From the NCBI GenBank assembly GCA_029817715.1, contig JARUPY010000189.1, positions 3,720,001-3,784,000 on the forward strand: a stretch of 64,000 bases of DNA, written 5' to 3'. The position numbers and the translations under genes are program-made. The notes beneath the pieces were generated by a model that saw only the letters and a program-made list of their open reading frames with translations, did not search any database and was not told the DNA's origin. The stretch's first letter is position 1, and every line of letters starts with the position of its first letter. Source of the DNA: Melastoma dodecandrum (Eukaryota > Streptophyta > Magnoliopsida > Myrtales > Melastomataceae). Positions 30,788 to 43,149 of this stretch are shown one piece after another.

Positions 30788-32770
30788 TGTTAACCTGATT
30801 TTGATAATGAACTTAACCAATACGTTACTCATAGTCAGCAGTAATGTTTCATGAGTTACGTGCTTGTCCCTAGTGATGAGCTTGAGCAATGTGTTGCTGA
30901 ATCACAGCTGGTAATTGTTATATGTTACAGTGAGTTGTTGCTGTGATATTACGAATATATTTGAAAATATGGAAACAAATTTTCAATACCCACGTTTTAT
31001 TTTGGGTTATCTCAGATTATTCGTCTAAGTGTCCAAATTCATTTAAATGTGGTTTAATGATCTCATTATAAAGATTTAGGCAATTAAATATTATGAGATT
31101 ATCTTTTCAAGTTTATTTTTAGAAACAAAATATGTTTCTGATATCCTGCAGCAATGTTACGCTGAAACAGGATAAAATATCTAATTAAATATTTTTGTTG
31201 ATCATAATCGACCAGATATGATTATGATAGATTAGAAATAAATTATCTGATTAAGATAAGTGAGGAAAGTTACCGTTTGTACTTACTCTCTGTAGCACAG
31301 CGATCGGTCCAGCAGACCGTTGTTGAGTCCTGGCTGCCAATTTTGGCAACAAATCTCGAAAATTGCCCGGACGTCTTCTGTGCCTTCTTCTCCATTAAAA
31401 TCATACTAAGGACGACAGAACCTAGTTCCTTTATTCGTATGAGTGGTTCCAAAGCCTGAGTGATCTGAGTGAAGCTTTGAGGTCGACGGAGAACGGAAGG
31501 TGCTAAGTGTCTCCTGGTTCTTTCTCTTGCAAGCTGCATGGGAGAGTGTCAAGGGGCTCGGGGAAGACCCTTTGATCGTCGTGAGAGGGAGACTAGGTGT
31601 CCTCGGCGTATTTAACAAGCGGCTGGCGAATCGTCTGAGGGAAGCTAAGTGAATACCTGTGCTGAATTCTGTAACCAGTTGCTAACTCATCGGCAAGAAG
31701 TCGTTCTTGTCGTGTCTCTTCGCAGGGAAGTCTCGAACCTATGGAGTTTGAGCAGTTAGACACGCACTTGCGGGTGTGCGCCAGAAGTCTCGTGCCTGCA
31801 GGGTAGAGCAGGAGTTGGGAACGCCGCCAGAGTGGAAAGAGGTCCTCCCGAGCACAGGGGTGCTGTACAGAAGTCTCGAACTCCTGGGGACGAATAGTAG
31901 AGCAGGTTACGTGGAAACCGCCGGAGTAGAAAATTCCACCCTAGGCGCTGGGTGTGGAGTGCAGTGAGTCACAGCTGTGGTAACCGTGCACGTCCGAACT
32001 GAGCGTAGGACATATACCCAATCTTAGTGGTCTTTGTGGTTATCTTTGTGGTTCTTGTCTTCGTGATCTTTGTGGTAAACTGTGTGGTCAACTTCGTGGT
32101 TGTCTCTTAAGCATGTACAGACTCATCTCCAGGAGAGACAAGATCTGTGTGGAAATCCTCTGCTGAACGACAAAAGTGCTGAAGCAATCCTCTACTGTGA
32201 ATCAGAAACGAGCTGCTCTCTGAGAAGTCTTTCTGTCACTGTAAGGATTATTATCTGAGGATTTATTATCTGACATAACGTTGTTTGTGTGCTTTGATAG
32301 ACAGGCTTACATCTGAGCAACAACGTTCTGTGTGGAATCCATTGACCTACCAACTGCTGAGGAAAAGCATCATTCTGCTGGAAACGAGAAGACGTCCACT
32401 AAGTGAGGAGCTGACCGTTGCCAGGAGTGATCATCAATTGTACAGAATTCTAAATCTCACTTTATGAGAACCAAACGCCTAGTGCAAGGGTTTTTTGCAC
32501 CCATTATATTATATAGTTGAATCACCTTGTTGGTGGAAAGTGGACGTATGTCGATTAAGACCGAACCACTATAAACTACTGTGTCCATCACGATCGCGCA
32601 ACACTCGTACGAAAATCTACTCGACAAAATCGTAACGGCGTCAACAAAGCAGATCTCATTCTGAGAAACGCTCTGTTGAGTTATAGTACGCTTCCGCTTA
32701 CACTGAGAAAAGGGCGAAAAAGTTATAAACACTAATTCACCCCCTCTTAGTGTTCCTGAACGATCCAACA
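30788..32770 (+). mobile_element. Solo LTR 1, Ty1/copia SIRE-like, with 5-bp target duplication
   Basis: The 1983-bp block starts TGTTAACCTGATTTTGATAA and ends GATCCAACA (TGTT..AACA ends). It is flanked by ATTAT at 30783-30787 and ATTAT at 32771-32775. The tail CACTAATTCACCCCCTCTTA and the word CCGAACCACTATAAA near 32562 are typical of SIRE/Maximus-type copia LTRs. Both also occur in the second solo LTR at 55612-57474. No internal region or second LTR follows, so it is a solo LTR formed by LTR-LTR recombination. Inside, AGTCTCG recurs at about 31729, 31785 and 31871, showing internal duplications. Confidence 0.85.
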
Positions 32771-32775
32771 ATTAT

Positions 32776-33921
32776 CAAAATGAATTGTATCTCGTGTTTT
32801 AACTGAGAGTTTTCAGCACTAAGCTTTATAACAAAAATTTCAAAATACAATCTCCCTCGCAAAAAAAAAGTAAAACTTTTTATTTGTTTTCTAGTTAGCT
32901 TACTCGTGTCGTATGACAGTGTCTATTTTAGTTCAGATAAAGAAAAATAATTTATTTGGGAACTAAGCTAGAAATGTGATAAAATTATTCTTTATTAGCC
33001 CAGTTTATATTAATGTGAATATTATCAAGTATTTTATTCACGTTAATATCTTTTTATTATTATTTTTATATTAATTATGTCTCAAAAAGAATCAATGAGA
33101 TTATTAAAAATTTGATTATGGGATCGTCATGCAATGATTAGGAGAAAAATTATCATGACTTTTTTTGTGACAAAGCATTTAGTCTGGTTTTATTTTTTAA
33201 AAAACCGAAATTGGGGAGGGGGTCGGAGGGGATTTGGTTTTATTTTTTTTAAAAAGGAAGAGATTCCATCCTTTGTGAAAAAAAAGAGAGAAAGGAGCAC
33301 CGCCACCACCGAACTCATCTTCCCTTCAGCCCTCTTCTTCATTGTACGTCTTCTCTCAACACTTGGCAGAGCAAGGTAAGAAAAGTTAACGCCGTGGAAA
33401 CCCCCTCAAGAATCATCCCAAACGAAGAACTCAGCGGCAATAGCGAGAAGAACACCATGCCTTTGGTTACGATGGTCATCAATTCCTCTGGACACAGCGG
33501 CGGCAACGTTTGACAACGACCCCGGCTTCATCGGCTGCGACATGTGACGATAGCGTCTCCCCGCTACAACGATGGACGCAAGCCTTCTTTAGACGACCCA
33601 CTCAACACCCACATTCAACCTTCGACAGCAAGATAATTACATCGATCAACTCTGCACTTCGCACCTCCATAAAGGTGAGCAATCTCACTTTTGTTTCTGT
33701 GTGTGCTTATTCTTATACGATGGCATCTGACCACCCTTTCCCCTTTTGCTTTTCTACTTGCTTTGTTTTCTGCGACAAAATGATATCGATGAGGCGAAGA
33801 GTAATGGAGAAGCTCAAAGCTTGTATGTTGGTCAGCCCCGACTTCGTATATCGCACACTCGCGATGCGAGACTAAAGTCTCCCATCGCGAGCGCTTACCC
33901 ACATAAACAGTTCTGAAATCC
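32776..33921. other. AT-rich sequence, then possible promoter and 5' part of the gene at 34083-35031
   Basis: From 32776 to 33290 the sequence is AT-rich. From about 33290 it is C-rich (CACCGCCACCACCGAACTCA, TCTTCCCTTCAGCCCTCTTC), as often seen in plant 5' untranslated leaders. A candidate short first exon starts at ATG 33922 and ends at a donor CTCG|GTGAGT at 33944, but its phase does not fit the next exon. Confidence 0.3.
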
Positions 33922-34082
33922 ATGTCGATTGGGTTTCATCCTCGGTGAGTCACTCCATCAACTGTTTTTTCTTCATTTTGCATACCCTTAGATAAATCTA
34001 ACCTCATTTGTTGCTGTTGTTTGCATGAACACACATTACGGTATCTTCGAAAATCTCGAAAAACATCGGGATGTCATAACAG

Positions 34083-35031
34083 GAGCTAGCAAACGCCAAA
34101 TCACTCGAGATCAGGTTCATTCTCTCCCTATTTTTTTATTTTTCTTTATTGACAAGTTGGGTATTAGCATTATATGTGTGCAACCTGAGCTCTGTTTGAC
34201 TTTCTAGAATATGAATGTTTATTATTGTTGTGTGTTCTTGAGATTTTCTGTCGTAATTCTTTGCTCAGTACGTGGATTAGGCTGTTTCTTGACTCTTTAA
34301 CTTCCTTTCTTAATGGAGAACAATTCTCTGTTGAAGGTTTTCCAAAGAAACGCATTTTGTTGGTGTTTTTCCTCTTTGAACGCAGGAGAATGAAGTTGCC
34401 CTGTTCCGTGCATCCACAGAGCGCGCAGTTGCATTCCATCAAGCATATCTTAATCTGTATAGCTCGGTTTTGTTTGAAATCACTTAAAGTTACTTTTTTT
34501 TGGCTCTGCTATAACTTTCGTGTTTTAAGCTTGTTCATCTAATACTTGCTTGGTCAAGTTTCATCTCTTCAAAAAAATCGGTGGATTCTATGGATGAGTG
34601 TGATAGATGTTTTAGTTTTTCAGACACAACTTGAACATCAGAGCTCCGTTCAATCCGAAATTAATTGGAACGGATGCCTCTTTGAATTATCTAAAACTTT
34701 TATGGTATGCACTTCTTCATTAAACCCACATATCCTTGTCAAATTACCGGTGGAATGCTGACAAGTCAGATACATTACTGCATCTGATGGTAGATCTATA
34801 ATGTTGCACAAAATAATTCATATCTGGTTAGACCTTTGAAATTGCATTTGAGTCTTTTACAAATTTTCTTCTTTGAGTTTTCGCTTTTGGGTTCATCTGG
34901 TTAGTCCAAAAATTCAGGAAAGACGAAAACCTCTATTGTCTTCTGCTCCTTTGCGGCAACATGAGTGTCCTGTGCACCAGATGGCACAGATTACTCATTT
35001 GGGTTCTGAATGGACTGAAATTAAAATCTAG
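34083..35031 (+). CDS. Uncharacterised small plant protein, four linked exons (first exon unresolved)
   Basis: Exons 34083-34114 (or from ATG 34025), 34386-34465, 34624-34704 and 34918-35031 are bounded by AG and GT and keep one reading frame to the TAG at 35029. Encoded pieces are KRQITRDQ, then ENEVALFRASTERAVAFHQA, then EINWNGCLFELSKTFM, then ERRKPLLSSAPLRQHECPVH and GSEWTEIKI. The product is Glu/Arg/Ser-rich, probably helical in the middle, and has no membrane segment. I do not recognise the family. If translation starts at 34025 the protein is about 122 residues. An upstream exon ending at 33944 is possible but does not fit in phase. A run of four in-phase exons with proper borders makes chance unlikely. 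Confidence 0.55.
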
Positions 35032-35920
35032 AGTAAGATTTCTTAATCTACTCCAACTTCTATGTTTTACATTTTTTACTTTGAGCAAATTTAACAAATG
35101 GTCAATCGTGGTCAAACTTGATCTGCAATGCTATTTGACTGAAACATGTTATGTTTGAAGGTCCCAATTCTTTGTGATGCTGGCAACAGATTACATGTCG
35201 ATCTGCTGTAACTCAAGGAGAATGGCCGAGGATTACATAAACAAGAGGCCGAATTCTTGTCCTTATTTTGTGATATGATATCCTATCATTAGATTTCAAT
35301 GAAATTGAGTGCATTATATCTTCGCCGCATGACTTTTCTATAGAAGTATTGTGCGACCTGATTGGATTATCGATGATTGAAATATGATGGGAATGGTGTA
35401 TCCAACATAAGTTGTCCAATTTCCATAGATAGCCACACTCTTTCCTTGATTTCAAGAGATTTCACTGTTGGATGTGGGTGAAATTTGACATGAAAATTCT
35501 CCCTTGAATTCATAAGCTTTCATTTCGCTTAAATTTGACAATTCTAAGTGAAGTTATGCCTTATTTTCAGACTAGCTCACATTATGTTTCTTTTCTGCAT
35601 ATATGTTCAACTTCATTCTTGCATAGTTTGTATATCCATCGTTAGCTTTGGTTGATATTTGACAAACACACTTGTCATTGACTTATTTAATATGCGGTTG
35701 GAACTTTATCCTCTTGACTTCGTAGTGATTTACGCTTATTTCTTCAATTCTGAATCAATTTTTTGATTTCGAGATCGGCAATAACTGATAATGTTTACAT
35801 CTTCTTTGCATGGACGTTACACATGTGATGATGTGGACTCTCTCGAAGTTTCTACAATCATGAAGACGAAGATTACTCGAAGGCGCATGTAACAAACCGC
35901 GTTTGATTGGATCTACCGCA
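35032..35920. other. Intergenic sequence downstream of the uncharacterised gene
   Basis: AT-rich with no recognised gene. Short frames (for example 35213-35455 on the - strand) have no domain. It would contain the 3' untranslated region of the preceding gene. Confidence 0.4.
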
Positions 35921-35929
35921 GTTTTAAAA

Positions 35930-36760
35930 ACTGTCGGTTCAAGATTTCAAGCGGCATCAACCTTCATCTAAGGTATAAAGGGGAGGTGTGGACCCCCCCG
36001 AATTACTTTCAAACCCACCTTAACGGGCTGCGGGCCCAAGTGTAAAGGCCCGCAGTCACCGCCCTTCCCCGTCCCTTTGATCTCGATAATTGGTTGTGTT
36101 TGCTCGCATGTTTGAGGCTCTTAGGATTCATGTCGTGTGTTGAGTTTTAATCAAACAAACCTAAATTCGGGTCCAACGCCTGTAAAACGTCGATACGAGT
36201 CCGGCCCGACTCTCGGATCGGGTCCAATACCCGTTAATCAAAAGTAAACCTTTTTTAGACGATCACCACCTTTTTTTGCATGCTTGAATGTAGGAGTTAG
36301 TAAATAGGAATCCCCAAACTCAGTCTGGTTTTTCCGACTTAAATCAATCTTTCAAAATTAAGTCGGTGGTGGCTCCGTATAGTTTACCTAGATTAAACAA
36401 AAACACTATTTTTACGGAGCCATTTTGGATGGGTAACAGCGACGCGAGCCGCTCCCTGAGTCCTCCCTAAAATTCACGAACGAGGCCTTAACGCAGCCTT
36501 TCGCCTATGGCCTTCAGGAAACTGGAGACGATGGCGAGATGTCCCGCAGGCTAATTCGGAGGGCCAATCCCAATTCCTTTCCATAGTGTCCGACGCTCGA
36601 GTCGTGACACAGACCAGATTGGGCCTTGGGGGAGCGGGCCCGGATCTTCGGGTCGTTCGAACCGCCACGTGCATGCTACGCCGGAGGGCGCGCGTACAGT
36701 GGGCAGGCAAAGAGACTTAAAATACACATTTATTCTCATCCGTTCATTACATGGGTTTGA
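35930..36760 (+). repeat. LTR-like dispersed repeat, Tat type, copy 3
   Basis: This is the best preserved of three related blocks. It contains GGGCCCAAGTGTAAAGGCCC (about 36033; copy 2 at 24665), AATAGGAATCCCCAAACTC (36305; copy 1 at 4739), GGTGGCTCCGTATAG (about 36367), TTTTTACGGAGCCATTTTGG (36410; copy 1 at 4797) and GACGCTCGAGTCGTGACAC (36590; copy 1 at 4888). GC-rich, non-coding content of this kind fits a Tat-element LTR or 3' region. No TG..CA ends with a target duplication were established. Confidence 0.55.
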
Positions 36761-38330
36761 CTGATGATGAATGTACATACAAAAGAAACGTAAGTGACTC
36801 AGTAGACGACGTTTCCGCTTATCAGGAAATGCTTTATTGAAGATCTTACGAGTTTTCCGAGAGATTCAAGGGTTTATCCACAGGAGGCGGCTACGCGTCG
36901 CACCCGATTCTTCCCTTAGATGGATAAGATCATTGGCTACAGCCGGAAGCTTCTTCGATCGATGAAGATGCTGTTGTGAAATCACCAAGCAGGAAAATCA
37001 TGTCCTTCCTCGTCTGAGGCGGACAAATTGAGGATAGGGCAGCACCTTTGTCTTATGGTGCCCCGGTAACCCCAGAAGTTTGGTGTCACCGGGAGCACCA
37101 AAGGTTAGTCCAATTAGCACACAACCCCGAATGACGCACCAAGGCTCTGCTCAGGCCCTCTCCCCTTCCAGACAGCCTCATCGAGAGGCAAAGTGAAGAT
37201 TTTAGAGGGGGATAAACCACTTGCATAAGGTGGTGGACATAGGCTCTCAAGCAAGCTAATGTGATGGACATAGGTCCTCGGTAAAATGCGGAAGGACATA
37301 ACTTGGCTATTTTAAAAAATGATGGTTTGCGTCTGGAAGACGATCTGGGCTTCGTTATTTATAGCGGAATTAAGAGAATATAAAGGCTTTGACCGAAGAT
37401 ATTATGACAGAGATTTCGGGGATCCCAATAATTATTCCGGGGATCTCAACCAATACTTGTCGGGGATATCGATGGTCGAGGATTTATTGTTCGCCTGCAC
37501 ATGTTACCAAGTTGTAGGGGAATGATTACTTGGTCTTTTTCATGGCGAGACATATCACTCAGCCTTGAGGGGCCATTATATGTTTAACAACAAAAAATTC
37601 TGGGTCACAGATTTCGGCTTTATCTGTGGATCAACGGTCCAGAATACATGATCAAGGGACAGGAAACCCAGTAAGGAGCTGACCACAGAAACACACCAGG
37701 CGAAGGCATACTGGGCGAAGCAGTCATCAAGCGACAGGGTTACTAGGCAACGGGCGACAGGGTCAGGAAGCGACAAGCGACAGCTAACTGGGCGAACGAT
37801 GAAACTCTAAGGCGAAGGCCAATGGGCGATGCGGTCGATCAGTGGCTGTTAAGGAAGATTCTAGACGATCTCAGGATTTGGAAGGGAATTGTTGCCAAGT
37901 TTGCTCAAATGGAAAGAAGATATTTCATGAAGACTGGTGACAAAAGAAATGTAATATATGTGCAATATTTTGTTACCGTATATACGTAGGTCTAGCTTAG
38001 TATAAATAGTTGTTCTTAGGCAGTGTATATAGACACCTCTCTACAAACGGACATATTGTCATTTTTATCTTCAAGCATTCCAGCGTTCAAACTCTCTGTA
38101 CTCCTACGTTCTTACTTCTCTCCGAAGGCATCGTCAATGACATGCGTATGTGCTTCCGCTTAAGGTTGTTTGTCCGCTATCTTCTCTCTCTCTCTCTTTT
38201 CATTTATATGGTGACCGCACATTCAACAAACCTATGAGTACCAGTTGCTCGTAGTACTAGAGATTTTCGACGTTGGATCTGGCTTGTCCGTGGTCTCTTC
38301 CGAAACGAACTATCCCATGATATCATCGTA
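36761..38330 (+). repeat. Retroelement-derived block with LTR-like promoter
   Basis: No host gene is visible. A GGGCGA-rich stretch lies at 37680-37830, where GGGCGAA/GGGCGACA/GGGCGATG words recur. A promoter-like TAGTATAAATAGTTG at about 37998, followed by CAGTGTATATAGACACC and C/T-rich sequence with a TCTCTCTCTCTC run (about 38183), resembles the U3-R-U5 of a degraded LTR. The ends were not found. Confidence 0.4.
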
Positions 38331-38890
38331 CTATATTGTAAATGCTAAACATTAGGTATGACTTCAGAACCTGTGGAAAAATAATAAGAGAAATCGAGTC
38401 CAATTTGATGGTGAAACGTTTTTAACGATAATTAAAAAAATATATTATTTTTATTCAATGATGAAATCAATTTCATATATGTTTATATACATATATATAA
38501 CTATTTTGAAGCTTCCACGTTTGGATGGAAATTTAAAGGGGAACATTTTGGTGAGGGTTAATTATTCATCAAATGCAGCTATGGCTGACACTAATAATAT
38601 CGCATGAAGAAAATTAATATAACGTAATATTTTGGAATTCCTGTACTATTTTTTCAGCGCTTATTATTTATACAATAAATTGATATGCTTTGATTTATTA
38701 ATGATCAAATTCATGGATTGAAATTCTGTTCCATGTTTGGAGAACTACCTAAAATTACAAACTTAACATATGATCCGAAAAGCTATCGATTGTCTTAGGA
38801 AATCATTTCAAGATCAAACAAAAACTGAAAACTATTTTTATTGTTCGTTTTTTTTTTAACAAAATTCGGCCGACTTGGGGAACCAAACCA
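38331..38890. other. AT-rich intergenic sequence
   Basis: I see no feature beyond A/T-rich runs. It separates the retroelement block from the 3' end of the ZFWD-type gene on the - strand. Confidence 0.45.
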
Positions 38891-39054
38891 AAATCACCTC
38901 ATCTTTCTATACATTCTGATTTTGCGAAAGAAAACATAAACCCCCCTGCCTCGACCTCTGGCTCTCCCCGTTGTAAAATGTACTTGGAGATCCCTTCTAC
39001 TTCTACATCGATAAAACCAGCCAGCTTTTCTCTTGTATTTGCATCCACAAACTC

Positions 39055-42000
39055 TCAACAGCACATGGGATCGGAAGCTTGCTGTTTCGGTTCCACTGCA
39101 TGCCATTTCCACACGTTCAGCGTTCCCAATGCATCTCCAGTGAAGAACAGACCCCCGGGACCGACCTGGATCGACGTCACCTCCTTTCTAGAGAAGAGCT
39201 TCCCCCTTTCCGCAAATCTAAATGAATAACGAAACACAAGACCCACATCAGATGACATGAACAAATACCAATTACTCGCAAATCGTTAAAACACTAGCAG
39301 GAATATAGAAAGGACCACAAGAATTGGAACTCACGAGGGAAGGTCATATAAGCGGACAGTGTTATCCTTGAGTGCGGACAAAAGGATTAGCTTAGCTTCA
39401 GAGTCGTGCATTCCACAGAGTACAAGAATCCCCTACAACAAAAAGATGTAGAAACAACATCAGCATCTATTATTACATCATCACATATTCAGTTAACACT
39501 AAGAAGCAGCGTATAGCTTACTGCATCTTCTTTATGTGTGTAGATAACTTCCAGGGTACCAACTTCAGAAACAACCCAGGCCTTTATTGTTCCATCCAAG
39601 GAACAAGACAGCAAGCAACAGTCCCAGCAGAGAAGTGAGGTCACGGTATCCGTGTGTGCATGAAGCACCTCGATACAAGTAAGAGTGTCAATATCCCAAA
39701 CCTGCAAAATTCATAACTCAACCACGTGAAAATTCGCAGCAATGCAAACAATGTTATTATCCATCCAAATGATGAGCAACTTGATAATTAACAGAATAAG
39801 GTGAAAACTCACCCTTATGTTCCCATCCAGGGAACCCGAATACAAACGATTGCCTCCGACAATCAAGGACATCACAGCACATGAATGACCTTTTAACGGA
39901 TCTCCAGAAAGGAAAGGATCTGCCTGAGTACCAGCTTTCCAGACCCTAATTGTACCATCCTGTCAGTTAAACAAAAAATGAGAAATCAGGGGCAGTGGGA
40001 TAAAGTGATCTAAGCAGACATTTTTGAAAATCACAACAAATATCCTAATGCGTCCCAAACCTTGTCATTGGGAGAGGGAGGGGCAGCCATATTTATGAGT
40101 AAAGCACAAAAAAGAAACAAATCATGGGGCGCTCACCTCAATAGCAGCGAAGAGCATGTCTCTAGCAACTGCCATTGCAAGAACTTGTCCAACAGGTCCA
40201 CTGAGGTGATGGGTAGAACCACATTCGGTATTCAAAGCCTAGAAGGAGAAAATAATATCAGCAGACCAGATGTTTAGAAAAATGTAAGATTCCAAACAAC
40301 ATTTGAATATAAACTCACCCACCTTAACTGAGTTTGTAAGTCCAACAAATACCCATGGACCCTCACAAATTACAGATCCAACTTCAGCTCCCAGCCTTAT
40401 AAACTCGGAACACAAGCCAGAATAACAGTCCCAAATCTGCAGCATTCCATCTCTTCCGCCAGAGTATAGTTTATTTGATGTTGGAGGGAGTGCAATACCC
40501 GAAATAGACTGTCCCACATATAATAAAACCAACAACAGTGAAAATCCAAACACGCAAGCATGGAAGTTGATTCAAGCAGAAAACTTTTAACACCCACATA
40601 GTGAGAAAAAGCTTTGAAAAGCGAGTGCTACAAATTACCAGCTTGTGGGGTTGAATATACATTCAAAATGAATGAAGAAGCACCAAGCAAGCAATACAGT
40701 TCAATTGTTACCAATAATAGTATTGTCCTAATGAGAAATATAGATAAGGAAAGACTTATAGAATTACCTTTTTGTGGCCTTCAAGTTTAGTCAGTAGAGC
40801 GAAGTCGCTCCCTTGAAACCATGAGTGCAGGAACCGGCAGCTGTCACCCTTCACACAGTCACCCAATGCCCAAAAGTGACACAAGCTATCCGAGGCCTTT
40901 GCAGAAACTGAATCTTTTCTTCCTCGTTCACCCCTTGCCGATCTGGAGATATTCTTGGAACCGGAGGTGAATTCGTTAACCGGTTGAACAGTTGGAAGCC
41001 TATGCAGGAATCTACAGGGGTTTCTGTTGCAAGTCCCTGCTAACCAGTAACTGCAAACTTTGGTTCTAGGAGCATTATGCCCACATTGACCATAGAATTT
41101 TCCTTGCTTATATGTCCCGTCAGATACTCTCGCTGCTGCCTTCAAACCCATGCTGAGGAAGTTTGAAAAGGCAGTAGATGGATTACCATGAAAATCTAGG
41201 TAAGCTATAAAATGATTTCTGCCGCAATGATCCACGCTTGCGGATGTGCTCTCAGTGAAAAACATATAATACTACACTTCCCAGTAACATTTGACAAAAG
41301 TATCTGACAACCATGAAGTTTTCCAGATAAGTGGAGAGAAAGTCCAGTGGTGAATGCGTACAAAACCCTAATATCAAATCTTAAGCCAGAAAAGCTTTCC
41401 GGGAAATAGTAGGAAGGACCCATGAGAATCTGATGAGCAACTGAATCCAAAGCACTCAGATGCATCTCAACCATAGATTCCAGAGCATATTGTGGAAAGT
41501 AAGCGGAATAAATTATCCTTGTCCTCGCCTTCACCAGGAGTGAAGCTTGTCAAACAGAATCTGACATGAATAGATCTGTCCGGAAAGTCAAGATCTGAAT
41601 AAATTATCCCCCAGACCTTGGCTTCATGAGATATGAAGCAGATTGTTTCCCCATGTGTCCAACATGATACAGAGATCGCGCAACAGAAGAACACCAGAAC
41701 ACTGACTCAGAAAATCAAAACCTTGAATAAAATATCATTGTCAGTCCTTGCCTTCACAAGAGGTTGAAGAACGACCGAATCCAACAGGCTTTGCCAGTAA
41801 TCAGATAACCCTAGGGCACGCAAAAAAATGGAAAAATGATAGAATAAATTATCCGCATTGCCCCTTGCCCGGAAATCCAATAAGTGTAGCAGATAATCAG
41901 GTAACCCCGGGGCCAGGAATAGGAAAAAAAATCAACATCTTCCAAATAAATTACGCGGAATTTCATCGCATGAAACATAAACACCCGATCGGCATTCTCG

Positions 42001-42400
42001 AAGACTCCCTGTAAAATCCTAACCCCTCCAAAAGCCTAAACAATAACACTCAAAATCAAGAAAGAGGAACAAAACAACCCCGCCCGTCCGATTGATCCCC
42101 CGCTCCAAGAAAAAGAAAATAATCAGGCGTTCGTCGTTCCTCGACTTCACGAGCGGTGAAGAAATAGGAGGAGGAGGTCAGCGATCCGAATAGACGACGG
42201 CGGCGACGGCGGATGGAGACGACGCACAGATCATCCTCCGCAGGCAGTCAAGACGAAATAAAGGGAGGGGGAGGAAGAAGAAGAACATCGAGTCGAACCT
42301 TGAAGCTTGGCGGGTAGGGGAAGACGAAGAAGATGGTTCCAACGGGATTAATGGCGAAGGAACCGTGGCTGTTGTTGTCTTGATTGCGTTGGTTTTCTGT
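39055..42400 (-). CDS. ZFWD-type CCCH zinc finger and WD40 repeat protein; seven coding exons, intact
   Basis: Coding exons on the - strand are 41151-40768, 40508-40323, 40238-40137, 39959-39813, 39701-39522, 39432-39335 and 39217-39055. All have GT-AG borders and matching phases, giving 419 residues and a stop at 39057-39055. Two CCCH fingers lie near the N-terminus: CSYWLAGTCNRNPCRFLH (CX7CX4CX3H) and CHFWALGDCVKGDSCRFLH (CX7CX5CX3H). WD40 blades follow, with GGRDGMLQIWD, EDGTIRVWK, GSLDGNIRVWD, CSLDGTIKAW, ALKDNTVRLYD and ALGTLNVWKW visible. This layout and length match the plant ZFWD family, thought to bind RNA through the fingers and partners through the propeller. A non-coding first exon (about 42400-42299, donor AAG|GTTCG) and a 1.1-kb leader intron precede the start ATG at 41151, which sits one base after an acceptor. 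No lesion is seen. Confidence 0.92.
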
Positions 42401-42414
42401 CGGAGTGCAGACAC
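42299..42414 (-). promoter_or_regulatory. 5' untranslated exon and start region of the ZFWD-type gene
   Basis: On the - strand a C/T- and purine-rich leader ends at the donor TTCAAG|GTTCGACTC (exon end at 42299). The next acceptor is CTTCCTCAG at 41160-41153, one base before the start codon. The exact transcription start is not visible. The AT-rich sequence to the right (42420-42780) would be the promoter. Confidence 0.5.
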
Positions 42415-43149
42415 GGAGGCAGGTATTTAAAGAGGAATCAATATTTCAACCGCGTAAAGGCTTAGTATTCTTTTAAAATAATATTTTACTTTCACAATAA
42501 ATTTTTAGATTCGATCATTCAAAAGATTTTAAAAATCTTCTCCCATTAAAAATGATTTGATAAATGTAAAAAAAATAAAATTTGAGATTTTGAAAAGGAA
42601 ATAACTTTTTGAGACATAAACTTTTCTAAATAACGAAAAATCAAACCAGCGAAACTGTTTAGATTAAAATCTGTCTAAAAAATCTAAACAAAACTAAAAT
42701 CAAATCAAATCCACATAAAAATTTTAACTAAAAAACAAACCATTGAAGGCCAAATATCAATTGAAAAAAATAAAATGGAGATCAACAAAGGAAAAAGAAA
42801 CAAAAACCAAATTCAGTTTCTCTAGTTTCGTTAGTCTGCCCGTGTGCATCTCGAGGTCCCCGTCAGTCGATCTGGTCGCTCCCCCGTACCAATCCCGTAA
42901 CCTGTCCAGTCCGGTGCCGCACATCCTGATGATATGATTCAACTTGCATCGCCAATACACACCGCGTGCCTGGGGTGACGACCACGACATGATCCCGCCC
43001 CAACCTTCCACGACCCAAGTCACCGCACGACCACAAATACAACAACAATCCACACGAGTTATTCAATCCATCAAGTCTTGATGTGAGAAATGTAGTCGAT
43101 ACCATCATTGAAAAATGTAAGATATCTCTGTCCGATACTTCAAACTTGA
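42415..43149. other. Intergenic sequence upstream of the ZFWD-type gene
   Basis: It is AT-rich to 42800, then a more GC-balanced stretch follows without a recognisable gene. Frames over 42757-43183 overlap one another on the - strand and share no domain. Confidence 0.4.

Noticed and set aside
33922..33944. Short exon ATGTCGATTGGG... with a good donor as first exon of the unknown gene
   Set aside because: It leaves two bases of a codon, while the best acceptor at 34083 needs one, and the joined frame meets a stop at once.
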